From Acidobacteriaceae bacterium (GTDB taxonomy: Bacteria > Acidobacteriota > Terriglobia > Terriglobales > Acidobacteriaceae), in NCBI GenBank assembly GCA_003162495.1, contig PMOF01000092.1, positions 3,867 to 11,408 on the forward strand: a stretch of DNA of 7,542 nucleotides. Reading direction: 5' to 3'. Below, piece by piece: positions 1-6,603 of this stretch (position 1 is the stretch's first letter; the number at the start of each line of letters is the position of its first letter). The notes beneath the pieces are model-generated. The model had not been told where the DNA came from. It saw only the letters and a list, made by a program, of their open reading frames with translations, and did no database searches. Position numbers and translations under genes: made by a program.

Positions 1-505
1 TCAGGTCGATCGAAAACAACTGCGCGGCCACGCCCACATACACCATGTTCCTGACCAGCTTGCGCAGCTTGGCCTCCGGACAGATGGCCGCCGTAATCTT
101 GTCCAGCGGTACCGGATAAAAAACAACGTCGTCGCGATATTGCTTGAGGTTCAGGTTCTCCTCGTAGATGGCTACGCCGCCGGTGGGCAGATCCAGAGCA
201 TCTTGCTTGGCCGTCTCGGGATTCAGCGCGATCAGCACTTCCGGGTCGCGCTTGCGTGCGACATAACCCTCGCGGCTGGCGCGAATGGTGTACCAGGTAG
301 GAAGTCCGGCGATGTTGGAGGGGAAGAGGTTCTTGCCGCTGACGGGAACGCCCATTCCGAAGATGCTCTTCAGCAGTACGCCATTGGCGGATTGCGAGCC
401 GGACCCGTTCACCGTTGCTACGTTGATGCTGAAATCGTTTGCCACGCGCTCACGCACGCTGGTTGCGCCCTGTTCTTGACCCAGGGCTAGGTTACTTGAC
501 GCCAT
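1..505 (-). CDS. korA: 2-oxoacid:acceptor (ferredoxin) oxidoreductase, alpha subunit with N-terminal gamma domain (KorA type), partial
   Basis: The visible 168 residues are the N-terminal part of the protein; the rest lies beyond the left edge. They form a gamma-type domain of the pyruvate/2-oxoglutarate:ferredoxin oxidoreductase superfamily, which in KorA-type proteins is fused in front of the alpha (pyrimidine-binding) domain. Recognisable stretches are GSGSQSAN (residues 34-41), GKNLFPSNIAGLPTWYTIRA, LIALNPETA, DLPTGG and CPEAKLRKLVRNMVYVG. The family oxidatively decarboxylates a 2-oxoacid, usually 2-oxoglutarate, to acyl-CoA with ferredoxin as electron acceptor, in a cytoplasmic complex with KorB. 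The ATG at 505-503 is preceded by GGAAGGGA at an acceptable distance, which supports this start. The TPP-binding partner korB is expected to the left but is not visible. The exact 2-oxoacid substrate cannot be told from this fragment. Family assignment is firm; the gene symbol is less so. Confidence 0.85.
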   Translation of the reverse strand, partial: MASSNLALGQEQGATSVRERVANDFSINVATVNGSGSQSANGVLLKSIFGMGVPVSGKNLFPSNIAGLPTWYTIRASREGYVARKRDPEVLIALNPETAKQDALDLPTGGVAIYEENLNLKQYRDDVVFYPVPLDKITAAICPEAKLRKLVRNMVYVGVAAQLFSIDL

Positions 506-560
506 TTGGCGGGATCCCTTCCAATGAATTGGGGCAAAATCTAACTTTCGTCCATCTGCG

Positions 561-566
561 ATTATA
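561..566 (-). promoter_or_regulatory. Candidate -10 box (TATAAT) for the korA-like gene
   Basis: The minus strand reads TATAAT, a perfect sigma70-type -10 hexamer, in otherwise GC-rich DNA. It would start transcription near 553-555 and give a leader of roughly 50 nt to the ATG at 505. No good -35 hexamer stands 16-18 nt upstream; the nearest resemblance, TTGGGA, has a spacing of about 20 nt. The call rests on the -10 element and its position. Confidence 0.45.
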
Positions 567-854
567 GTCACTTTGCGACATGATCGTCCCAAAAGCGGCG
601 TTGAAGGTTACCGGTTTGAGTCCCACAAACGGGGCATTTATGGTTTCGGGAATGGGCAGGATTCGGCTGAAGGCGGCGGCTTTGCGGCTCGGCAGCGTTG
701 AAACGGGGCTGATGAGGCGGAAAGTATGGCCGGCTCGATACCCCTCCGCTCGGCCTTCCGGAAGACTTAACTGGCCCAGGATGAATGACCTGTGGAGACT
801 GTGAGGAAAGGGTTCGGGAAGCAGCGCCGGGCAGTCGAAAATGCGGCTAGGCCA

Positions 855-861
855 GGGGAGG
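855..861 (+). promoter_or_regulatory. Strong Shine-Dalgarno site for the VOC gene
   Basis: GGGGAGG lies 7 nt before the ATG at 869, close to ideal spacing. It fixes that start and makes the overlapping upstream ATG at 841, in another frame, an unlikely start of a real gene. Confidence 0.7.
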
Positions 862-868
862 AACAACG

Positions 869-1807
869 ATGAAGCTGAAGGCGAGCAAACGTCGGAATGG
901 ATTCGCAGGGCCGGCCTGCTGGGGAATTGTTCTTGCCACCGCATTGATACAGGCTCAAACTCCGGGCGCACCCCATGCTCGGGGTCGGCAGACGGCTGTT
1001 GCCGTGGGGCCGCAATACGATACGACACATGTTTACGTCGCGCCTGGCGACCTGGACGCATTTGTCCAGGGCGTCGTGGCCACGTTCGGCGGCAACCCCT
1101 CCCAGCGCGGCGTGACCAATGTCGCGCCTGTTCCGAGCAGCACCGAGTTGCAGGCAGTGCGGACGCCGGTGGGCATTCTGTCGGTCTTTGCCTTCACGAC
1201 CCCGATACCGTTTCCATTTGGAGAGGAGCGCACGGGATACCTGGTCACCGACATGGATCAGGCGATCAAGGCGGCACGATCCGCGGGAGCCGAGGTGATT
1301 GTGCAGCCGTTCAAGGACCCCATTGGCATCGACGCCGTCATTCAATGGCCGGGCGGGGTAAAGATGCAGCTCTACTGGCACTTCAAGCCATCGACAAACC
1401 CGCCGCTTGAAACCATTCCCGACAACCGGGTGTATGTATCGCCGGACGAAGCCGATCCATTCGTGCGCGGCTTCGTTGGGTTCGCCGGCGGCACGATCGT
1501 GTCCGACGACAGCCAGGCGGACGGGGGCGAGATCGGCAGGCCAGGTGAGACTTTCCGCTGCATTCGCATCAGCTCGCTCTTCGGGAATATGCGTGTGCTG
1601 GTAACGGACGGGCATCTCCCGTATCCTTTTGGCCGTGAGGAGACGGGATACGAGGTGCGGGATCTGACCGCGACGCTGGCGAAAGCAAAGGCAGCGGGAG
1701 CGAAGATTCTATCGGCGCCTTATACCGCAGGGGACGGCCGGAGCACCGGAATGATCGAGTTTCCCGGCGGATACATCGCCGAGGTGCACAGCGTCATTCC
1801 CAGGTAA
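869..1807 (+). CDS. Secreted tandem VOC (glyoxalase/bleomycin-resistance-like) protein
   Basis: This 312-residue protein has a basic N-terminus (KLKASKRR), a hydrophobic stretch at about 12-29 and a likely signal peptidase site near ALIQAQ, so it is probably exported. Two vicinal-oxygen-chelate modules follow, at about 50-171 and 185-308, clearly an internal duplication. Each opens with a VYV[AS]P strand, has a PFG..E.TGY block (116-124 and 253-261), a helix rich in Ala and Lys ending in AGA, and a closing WPGG or FPGG strand. VOC proteins range from glyoxalases and dioxygenases to non-catalytic binding proteins, so no reaction can be assigned. By alignment to the usual metal positions, module 1 has His54 and Gln167, while module 2 has Arg187 and Glu305, an incomplete set. 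C17 is not in a good lipobox. The 3' end overlaps the convergent MATE gene by 14 bp. Confidence 0.75.
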   Translation: MKLKASKRRNGFAGPACWGIVLATALIQAQTPGAPHARGRQTAVAVGPQYDTTHVYVAPGDLDAFVQGVVATFGGNPSQRGVTNVAPVPSSTELQAVRTPVGILSVFAFTTPIPFPFGEERTGYLVTDMDQAIKAARSAGAEVIVQPFKDPIGIDAVIQWPGGVKMQLYWHFKPSTNPPLETIPDNRVYVSPDEADPFVRGFVGFAGGTIVSDDSQADGGEIGRPGETFRCIRISSLFGNMRVLVTDGHLPYPFGREETGYEVRDLTATLAKAKAAGAKILSAPYTAGDGRSTGMIEFPGGYIAEVHSVIPR

Positions 1808-3182
1808 CGGCAGGATGGCCATCATCTGGGGTCGGAGTAAGCACGAGGCGCGCCGAATCACGGCTCCACCGCCGCAACAGCGCTGAGGCAATGACGATCA
1901 GCGCCAGAGTCAGCCCGATCCACATGCCGTAAATGCCCCAGCGCAGCACGAAACACAGCACCAGTCCCAGCGGCAGGCCCAGCACCCAGTAGCCCACCAG
2001 GTTGGCCAGCATGGGGATCTGCGTTTCGCCCAACCCGCGCAGCGCGCCGGTGCACACCGTCTGCACCCCGTCGAAAATCTGAAAAGCCGCCGCCAGGTAA
2101 AGCAGTCCCGGCCCCACGGCAAGCACGCGCGGATCGCGCGTATACAGCTCGATCAGCGGCTTGGGCGCCACCAGAAACACCACCGCGGCCAGCAGCATGA
2201 AGCCGGTGCCCAGCCCCAGCGCCAGCCATCCGGCGCGGCGCGCGCGCTCCTTGTCTCCCGCGCCCACCGCGTGGCCTACGCTCACGGCCGCCGCCGCTCC
2301 CACGCCCAGCGGCACCATGTAGGTCACGGCCGCGTAGTTCAAGGCAATCTGGTGCGTGGCCAGCGCCACCGGGGTCAGCCAGCCTGCCGTCACCGTGGCC
2401 AGGTTCCACGCGCCCACTTCAAGCAGAATCTGCCCCGCCGCCGGGGCGCCGATCTTCACCAGTTGCCGCAACCGCACCAGGCTCGGCCCCGCCCAGTGCC
2501 GAAATAGCGGATGCCCGCGCTTGCGCTCATAGCGCCATGCAAAACCCAGCAGCGCCACTGCCATGAAAACACGCGAAACCAGCGTCGAGACCGCCGAGCC
2601 GTTCACTCCCAGAGCCGGCATGCCAAACTTGCCGTAGATCAGCACCCAGTTCCCGAACCAATTCACCAGGTTGGCGCCTACATAAGTCGCCGTAATCACT
2701 CGCACATCGCCCACGCCCTGCAGATAGCGCCGCGTGCCGCCATAAAGAAGCAGCGGCAGCGTGCCCCACAGCATGATGCGCAGGTAGCTCGCGGCCGGCG
2801 CTGCCACTTCCGGGTTAATGCCGAAGCGCGCAAACCCGAAACTGGCCAGCCAGCACAGCACCATCAGCGGCGGCGTAATGATGCAAGCCAGATACACGCC
2901 CTGCGCCAGCCAGCGATGGCATTCGTCGTGATCCTTGCGCCCGTAGGCCTGCGAAACCAGCGTATCCAGTCCCAGCAGCAGGCCAATGCCAAATATCGAT
3001 GGCGTATAGCAAACCGCATTGCCCAGCGCCACTGCGCCGATTGCCGCCGGCCCCAGCTTGCCCACCATGATGGTGTCCACCACGCCCTGCGCCATCCAGC
3101 CCAGTTCGCTTAGCACCACCGGAACCGCCAGCGCCACCATCGTGCGCAGCTCCCCTCTCCATTTGGCTTGCCCGGAACCCAT
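1794..3182 (-). CDS. MATE family multidrug efflux transporter, NorM type
   Basis: This 462-residue inner-membrane protein has about 12 hydrophobic segments in two homologous halves, the length and architecture of NorM-type multidrug and toxin extrusion transporters. Family signatures are VDTIMVG (residues 35-41), LDTLVSQAYG, YLQGVGD and FDGVQTVCTGALRGLGET. Acidic membrane residues fall at Asp36, Glu255 and Asp371, the same numbers as the cation-coupling residues of Vibrio cholerae NorM as I recall them. Such pumps exchange H+ or Na+ for cationic drugs, dyes or metabolites; the substrate here is unknown. The start is uncertain. The ATG at 3182 has GGGAAG touching it, which is too close, whereas the in-frame ATG at 3140 (Met15) has GGGGAG at about 9-nt spacing. 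Numbering that matches NorM favours 3182. The C-terminal tail after the last helix (about residue 440) is short and polar and ends inside the VOC gene. Confidence 0.93.
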   Translation of the reverse strand: MGSGQAKWRGELRTMVALAVPVVLSELGWMAQGVVDTIMVGKLGPAAIGAVALGNAVCYTPSIFGIGLLLGLDTLVSQAYGRKDHDECHRWLAQGVYLACIITPPLMVLCWLASFGFARFGINPEVAAPAASYLRIMLWGTLPLLLYGGTRRYLQGVGDVRVITATYVGANLVNWFGNWVLIYGKFGMPALGVNGSAVSTLVSRVFMAVALLGFAWRYERKRGHPLFRHWAGPSLVRLRQLVKIGAPAAGQILLEVGAWNLATVTAGWLTPVALATHQIALNYAAVTYMVPLGVGAAAAVSVGHAVGAGDKERARRAGWLALGLGTGFMLLAAVVFLVAPKPLIELYTRDPRVLAVGPGLLYLAAAFQIFDGVQTVCTGALRGLGETQIPMLANLVGYWVLGLPLGLVLCFVLRWGIYGMWIGLTLALIVIASALLRRWSRDSARLVLTPTPDDGHPAVTWE

Positions 3183-3190
3183 CTTCCCAA

Positions 3191-3196
3191 TTTATA
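3191..3196 (-). promoter_or_regulatory. Candidate -10 box (TATAAA) for the MATE gene
   Basis: The minus strand reads TATAAA only 8 nt before the annotated ATG at 3182. If used, it would start RNA at about 3184-3185 and leave the first ATG almost leaderless. The next in-frame ATG at 3140 would then have a 44-nt leader with a good ribosome binding site. No convincing -35 hexamer is present at 16-18 nt, so support is modest. Confidence 0.3.
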
Positions 3197-3263
3197 TGCA
3201 GGCCGCTCTCTCTGCACCTAGCCTGCCCTGCAATTCCATGCGCTCTGTTTCCCATCGGCCGCT

Positions 3264-3282
3264 CAGCAAGGTATGCTTGCTG
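3264..3282. promoter_or_regulatory. Inverted repeat (7-5-7), candidate operator between MATE and GH31 genes
   Basis: CAGCAAG and CTTGCTG form a perfect 7-bp dyad around the 5-nt centre GTATG. It sits in the 132-bp divergent intergenic region, ending 32 nt before the GH31 start codon. Size and placement fit a dimeric repressor or activator site. A small hairpin in the GH31 leader is the alternative. No T tract follows, so it is not an intrinsic terminator. The regulator is not encoded in this window. Confidence 0.4.
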
Positions 3283-3304
3283 GCAACCACAATTTGGCTC
3301 CCAT

Positions 3305-3310
3305 GAGGTG
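3305..3310 (+). promoter_or_regulatory. Ribosome binding site deciding the GTG start of the GH31 gene
   Basis: GAGGTG lies 4 nt before the GTG at 3315. Spacing is short but acceptable, and the signal peptide begins at once after this GTG, which supports it. The site also lies inside a three-codon mini-frame starting at ATG 3303 whose TGA (3312-3314) abuts the GTG. Confidence 0.5.
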
Positions 3311-3314
3311 CTGA

Positions 3315-5879
3315 GTGCAAAGGGTAGTACGTTTTTTTCCTGTTGTATTTGGTTTTCTGTTTCTAGCCGCAACCTCACAAGCGAATTCCACCGCCGAAGC
3401 TCAACAGAATTCCGGCTGCGTGCGCCTGGACCGGGTCACCGCTTCCCGGGCAACCTCCAATGGAATTGAAATCCGCTCCGGCGCCGCCGTCATGCGCATC
3501 ACCGCATTGCGCGACGACGTGCTGCGCGTGCGCGTGGGTCAGGCCGGCGAGCTGCCGGAAGATGCTTCCTGGGCCGTTCTGCCCGCGTCCCGCACCGCGA
3601 CGGTCGCGGCAACGCCGGAGTCCAGCGACAGCGCAGTGGGTTTCAAGACCGCAAAGCTGCGCGTCTCCGTTCAAAGGAATCCGTTGGCCATCACTGTTAC
3701 CGATCTTGATGGCCACGTGATCGCCGATCAGCTTCCCGGCCGGCCCATCGAATACCACGGCGATGCATTCCGCGCCTACTTCAAGTCTCCGCAGGACGAG
3801 CACTACTTCGCCCTGGGCGACAAGCCCGGCCCGCTCGATCGCCGCAACGAGGCCTTTGTCGACTGGAACACCGATGCCTTCGGCTGGCAGGAATCCACGG
3901 ACCCCATCTACAAATCGATTCCCTTCTTCATCACGTTCCACAAAGGCGTTTCCGCCGGAATTTTCCTCGACAACACCTGGCGCGCCAGCTTCGACTTCAA
4001 CAAGGAATATCGCGATGGCTACTCGTTTGGCTCCCCCGGCGGCCCGCTCGACTACTACATTCTCTACGGCCCTGCGCCCAAAGCCGTGGTCGAATCCTGG
4101 GCGTGGCTGGTCGGCACCACTCCGCTGCCGCCGCTCTGGTCGCTGGGCTACCAGCAATCCCGTTACAGCTACTATCCCGAGGCCGAAGTGCGCCGCATCG
4201 GCGCGCGTCTGCGCAGCGAACGCATTCCCGCCGACGTAATCTGGCTGGACATCGACTACCAGTTGAGCAATCGTCCCTTCACCGTGGACCCGCAGCGCTT
4301 TCCGCACTTCGAACAGATGATCAAAGACCTGAAGGCCGAGCATCTGCACACCGTCGTGATCACCGACCTGCACATCGCCCATTTGCCCAATGCCGGCTAT
4401 AAACCCTACGACGAAGGCACGGCCGGCGATCATTTCGTCAAGAACCCGGACGGCTCGACCTATGTGGGCTCAGTGTGGCCCGGACCCGCCGTCTTTCCCG
4501 ACTTCACACAGCAGGCCTCTCGCGAATGGTGGGGCACGCTCTACGCGGACTTTGTCAGCAAGGGCGTCGCCGGATTCTGGAACGACATGAACGAGCCTGC
4601 CGTCTTCGGCGTTGCCTCGAAGACCATGCCCGACGATGTGCAGCACCGCATCGACGGATCTGGATTTGCCGCGCGCACCGCCAGCCACCTCGAGATTCAC
4701 AACGTCTTCGGCATGCAGAACAGCCGCGGGACGTTTGACGGCCTGCGCAAACTCTCGCCCGACACGCGGCCCTTTGTGATGACCCGCGCCAGCTATGCGG
4801 GCGGACAGCGCTACGCCGCTACATGGACCGGCGACAACTCCAGCACCTGGAACCATTTTCGCCAGACCACGCCGCAACTGCTCAACCTGGGCCTCAGCGG
4901 ATTCGCAATGAGCGGCGCCGACGTGGGCGGCTTTGCCGGCTCTCCGCAGAGCGAGCTGCTCACGCGTTGGCTTGAGGTCGCGGCCTTTCATCCCATTGAT
5001 CGCGATCACACCGCCGTCGGCACCGCTCCCCAGGAGCCTTGGGAAAACGGCACAAAAAAAGACGTGGACCTGCGCCGTCGTTATATCGAAGAACGCTATC
5101 GCCTGATGCCCTACATCTACACCACCACGGAGGAGATGAGCCGCACCGGATTGCCCATCATGCGCCCACTGTTTCTTGAATTCCCTACCGACGTCAATGG
5201 CGAACCCTTCGACCTCAGCGACAGCAACAGCTTCCTGCTCGGCCCCGACCTGTTGGTGGCCCAAAGCCCCTATCCGGACGAGACGGACGACTACTCCGTG
5301 GCCCTGCCGCCGGTGGGCTGGTACGACTACTGGTCCGGCGCTGAGGTGGATGGCCACGCGGGCAGAAAGGCCATCGACAACACAGCAATCAAGCAGCAGG
5401 AAGTCCATATTCATCCCACCATCGACACCGTGCCTGTGTTTGTGCGCGCCGGCGCGATCGTTCCCGAGCAGCCGCTGGTTCAAAGCACCGAACAGAAGCC
5501 GGACGGACCGTTAACCTTGCGCGTCTATCCGCCAATCAAGCCCGGCGATGATTGCCACGGCAGCCTGTATTTGGACGACGGCGTCAGCTACGCCTTTCAA
5601 AAAGGCGACTTCCTGCGCGTCGCATTCACATGCAGCGTCACGGCCCACGGCTTGACCCTGACCGTGGCCCCGCGCCAGGGCAGCTTTGTTCCGTGGTGGA
5701 ATCAGCTCTCCATCGAGGTCTACGGCCAGGGCAAAGCCGCCAAGAGTGCCAGCGCATCCGCTGCCGGGGCCTCCGACGGAGCCAGGCCCATCTCAGCCCG
5801 CTTTGACGCCGAGCACCATCGCATCACCGCCGTGATCCCGGACGACGGAAAAGGGCTGGAGATGCAACTGGCATACTGA
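3315..5879 (+). CDS. Exported GH31 family alpha-glucosidase
   Basis: This 854-residue enzyme is a retaining glycoside hydrolase of family 31. An N-terminal signal peptide (about 1-24, hydrophobic VVRFFPVVFGFLFLAA, likely cut after TSQA) sends it out of the cytoplasm. A beta-sandwich domain follows to about 270, including IFLDNTWRASFDFN. The (beta/alpha)8 barrel starts near Trp275 with LWSLGYQQSRYSYYPE and contains WLDIDY (Asp312), the nucleophile motif WNDMNEP (Asp424), the acid/base motif WTGDN (Asp507) and HPIDRDH (His559). C-terminal beta domains follow, with VPVFVRAGAIVPEQP and a flexible Ala/Ser-rich stretch at about 804-824. All catalytic residues are present. The motifs resemble alpha-glucosidases releasing glucose from non-reducing ends of alpha-glucosides, but alpha-xylosidase or related activity cannot be excluded. 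Translation begins at GTG with the signal peptide directly behind it. The DUF1990 gene starts 4 nt after the stop. The enzyme is somewhat longer than many family members because all accessory domains are kept. Confidence 0.93.
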   Translation: MQRVVRFFPVVFGFLFLAATSQANSTAEAQQNSGCVRLDRVTASRATSNGIEIRSGAAVMRITALRDDVLRVRVGQAGELPEDASWAVLPASRTATVAATPESSDSAVGFKTAKLRVSVQRNPLAITVTDLDGHVIADQLPGRPIEYHGDAFRAYFKSPQDEHYFALGDKPGPLDRRNEAFVDWNTDAFGWQESTDPIYKSIPFFITFHKGVSAGIFLDNTWRASFDFNKEYRDGYSFGSPGGPLDYYILYGPAPKAVVESWAWLVGTTPLPPLWSLGYQQSRYSYYPEAEVRRIGARLRSERIPADVIWLDIDYQLSNRPFTVDPQRFPHFEQMIKDLKAEHLHTVVITDLHIAHLPNAGYKPYDEGTAGDHFVKNPDGSTYVGSVWPGPAVFPDFTQQASREWWGTLYADFVSKGVAGFWNDMNEPAVFGVASKTMPDDVQHRIDGSGFAARTASHLEIHNVFGMQNSRGTFDGLRKLSPDTRPFVMTRASYAGGQRYAATWTGDNSSTWNHFRQTTPQLLNLGLSGFAMSGADVGGFAGSPQSELLTRWLEVAAFHPIDRDHTAVGTAPQEPWENGTKKDVDLRRRYIEERYRLMPYIYTTTEEMSRTGLPIMRPLFLEFPTDVNGEPFDLSDSNSFLLGPDLLVAQSPYPDETDDYSVALPPVGWYDYWSGAEVDGHAGRKAIDNTAIKQQEVHIHPTIDTVPVFVRAGAIVPEQPLVQSTEQKPDGPLTLRVYPPIKPGDDCHGSLYLDDGVSYAFQKGDFLRVAFTCSVTAHGLTLTVAPRQGSFVPWWNQLSIEVYGQGKAAKSASASAAGASDGARPISARFDAEHHRITAVIPDDGKGLEMQLAY

Positions 5880-5883
5880 GGGT

Positions 5884-6474
5884 GTGTTTCACCTGACTCA
5901 GCCATCAGCGGAGGACCTCGAAAAACAAATCGCCGCCGCGAACCGTTCGATCGCTGACGAACCGCGGCTCTTGTCGCTCGACGCAGGCCTTCGGCAGCTC
6001 CGGCTCCCCTTCGGCTACTTCCATGACCTCACCCGTTTCCGCATCGGCTTAGGTCAGGCTGCATTCGTCGCCGCAAAGTGGGCGTTCAAAGCATGGGCGC
6101 CCTTCGATATCGGTTGGGTGCGCGTAGCCAATCCTGAGGCTTTGATTGCCGTCGGACAGATTGTCGCCGTTGAAGCTCGAACACTGGGACTCTGGACACT
6201 GAATTTCTCCCGCATCGCTGAAACGATTGACACCTCTACCTGGTATGGATTCCTTTACGTCACAACCAAAAGGCACGTCGAGCAGGGCGAAGAGCGCTTC
6301 CTGCTTCAATTCGATCCCACGACCGGCGAGGTCTGGTACGAGTTGGAAGCCATCTCCCGTCCACGCCAGACTTTGGCGCGTCTGGGTCTTCCCGTGACCC
6401 GCGCCTTTCAGCATCGGTTTGCGCGCGATTCGCAACAGCGCGTTCGGGCGGCAGTCTTGACCAAAGGCTCCTGA
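5884..6474 (+). CDS. DUF1990 (UPF0548) family protein
   Basis: This 196-residue soluble protein has no signal peptide or membrane segment. It carries the features I associate with DUF1990: a C-terminal two-thirds running through FDIGWVRVANPEALIAVGQ, a central LGLWTLNFSRIAE, then FLYVTTKRHVEQGEERFLLQF, and a closing ARLGLPVTRAFQHRFARDS. Family function is not established, and none is proposed here. The GTG at 5884 is 4 nt downstream of the GH31 stop and lacks a separate strong ribosome binding site, so translation is probably coupled to GH31. No alternative in-frame start is better placed: the frame has none just upstream, and later candidates would remove conserved sequence. The pairing with an exported glycosidase is unexplained, because this protein looks cytoplasmic and the link may be only transcriptional. 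Confidence 0.8.
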   Translation: MFHLTQPSAEDLEKQIAAANRSIADEPRLLSLDAGLRQLRLPFGYFHDLTRFRIGLGQAAFVAAKWAFKAWAPFDIGWVRVANPEALIAVGQIVAVEARTLGLWTLNFSRIAETIDTSTWYGFLYVTTKRHVEQGEERFLLQFDPTTGEVWYELEAISRPRQTLARLGLPVTRAFQHRFARDSQQRVRAAVLTKGS

Positions 6475-6537
6475 CCTGACTCGAAATTGCAACGGGATTC
6501 CCGTCCCACGATGCCACTTCCGCATGATGAAAACACC

Positions 6538-6566
6538 CTGACGCCGCGCCCGCAAAGTGTTACCCT
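6538..6566 (+). promoter_or_regulatory. Candidate promoter for the PHP phosphatase gene
   Basis: CTGACG (6538-6543, four of six matches to TTGACA) and TACCCT (6561-6566) are separated by 17 nt, and TG stands one base before the -10, an extended -10 arrangement. Transcription would begin near 6573, about 30 nt before the ATG at 6604. The hexamers are imperfect, so this is a candidate only. Confidence 0.35.
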
Positions 6567-6603
6567 GAACCAGGAGAATCCAGTCCGGCAGTGGAGTTTT
6601 CTC

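Larger units (their letters stand above)
506..868. other. Intergenic stretch, 363 bp, no convincing gene
   Basis: This lies between the divergent korA-like and VOC genes. It holds the korA leader and -10 box on the left and a strong ribosome binding site for the VOC gene on the right. The middle, roughly 575-850, is open in a plus frame (580-804) and in a long minus frame. The minus frame has GC-rich third positions over about 575-775, but the translations match no family I know and no start there has a good ribosome binding site. A perfect 10-bp palindrome, CTTCCGGAAG, sits at 755-764. I see no clear sigma70 promoter for the VOC gene and no intrinsic terminator. It may hold a gene remnant, a dispersed repeat or an untranslated RNA leader; the sequence alone does not decide. 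Confidence 0.5.

Noticed and set aside
608..630. GGTTTGAGTCCC resembling a tRNA T-arm.
   Set aside because: The flanking bases do not form a 5-bp T stem and no acceptor, D or anticodon arms are found nearby.
705..747. Hammerhead-ribozyme-like arrangement: GGGG, CTGATGA, GGCG, GAAA, a GTAT/ATAC stem, then CCC.
   Set aside because: The order resembles a type I hammerhead, but stem II is missing (G opposite G at its base) and the A15.1-U16.1 pair is replaced by A-C, so the cleavage-site context is lost. Likely chance.
841..1410. Plus-strand frame starting at ATG 841, overlapping the VOC gene.
   Set aside because: No good ribosome binding site, low-complexity Gly/Arg-rich translation, and it overlaps a well-supported gene in another frame.
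767..1615. Minus-strand open frame of 282 codons opposite the VOC gene.
   Set aside because: The plus-strand gene has a strong ribosome binding site, a signal peptide and two duplicated modules; the antisense translation is rich in Arg and His without recognisable domains.
3375..4433. Long minus-strand open frame (352 codons) opposite the GH31 gene.
   Set aside because: It is antisense to conserved GH31 sequence, has a Gly/Ala/Val-rich translation with no family features, and is expected from GC-rich third positions.
4470..5483. Second long minus-strand open frame (337 codons) opposite the GH31 gene.
   Set aside because: It lies antisense to the catalytic barrel with both active-site motifs on the plus strand; composition is typical of a shadow frame.
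6492..6504. ACGGG-ATT-CCCGT inverted repeat after the DUF1990 gene, considered as a terminator.
   Set aside because: The stem is only 5 bp with a 3-nt loop and no T tract follows.
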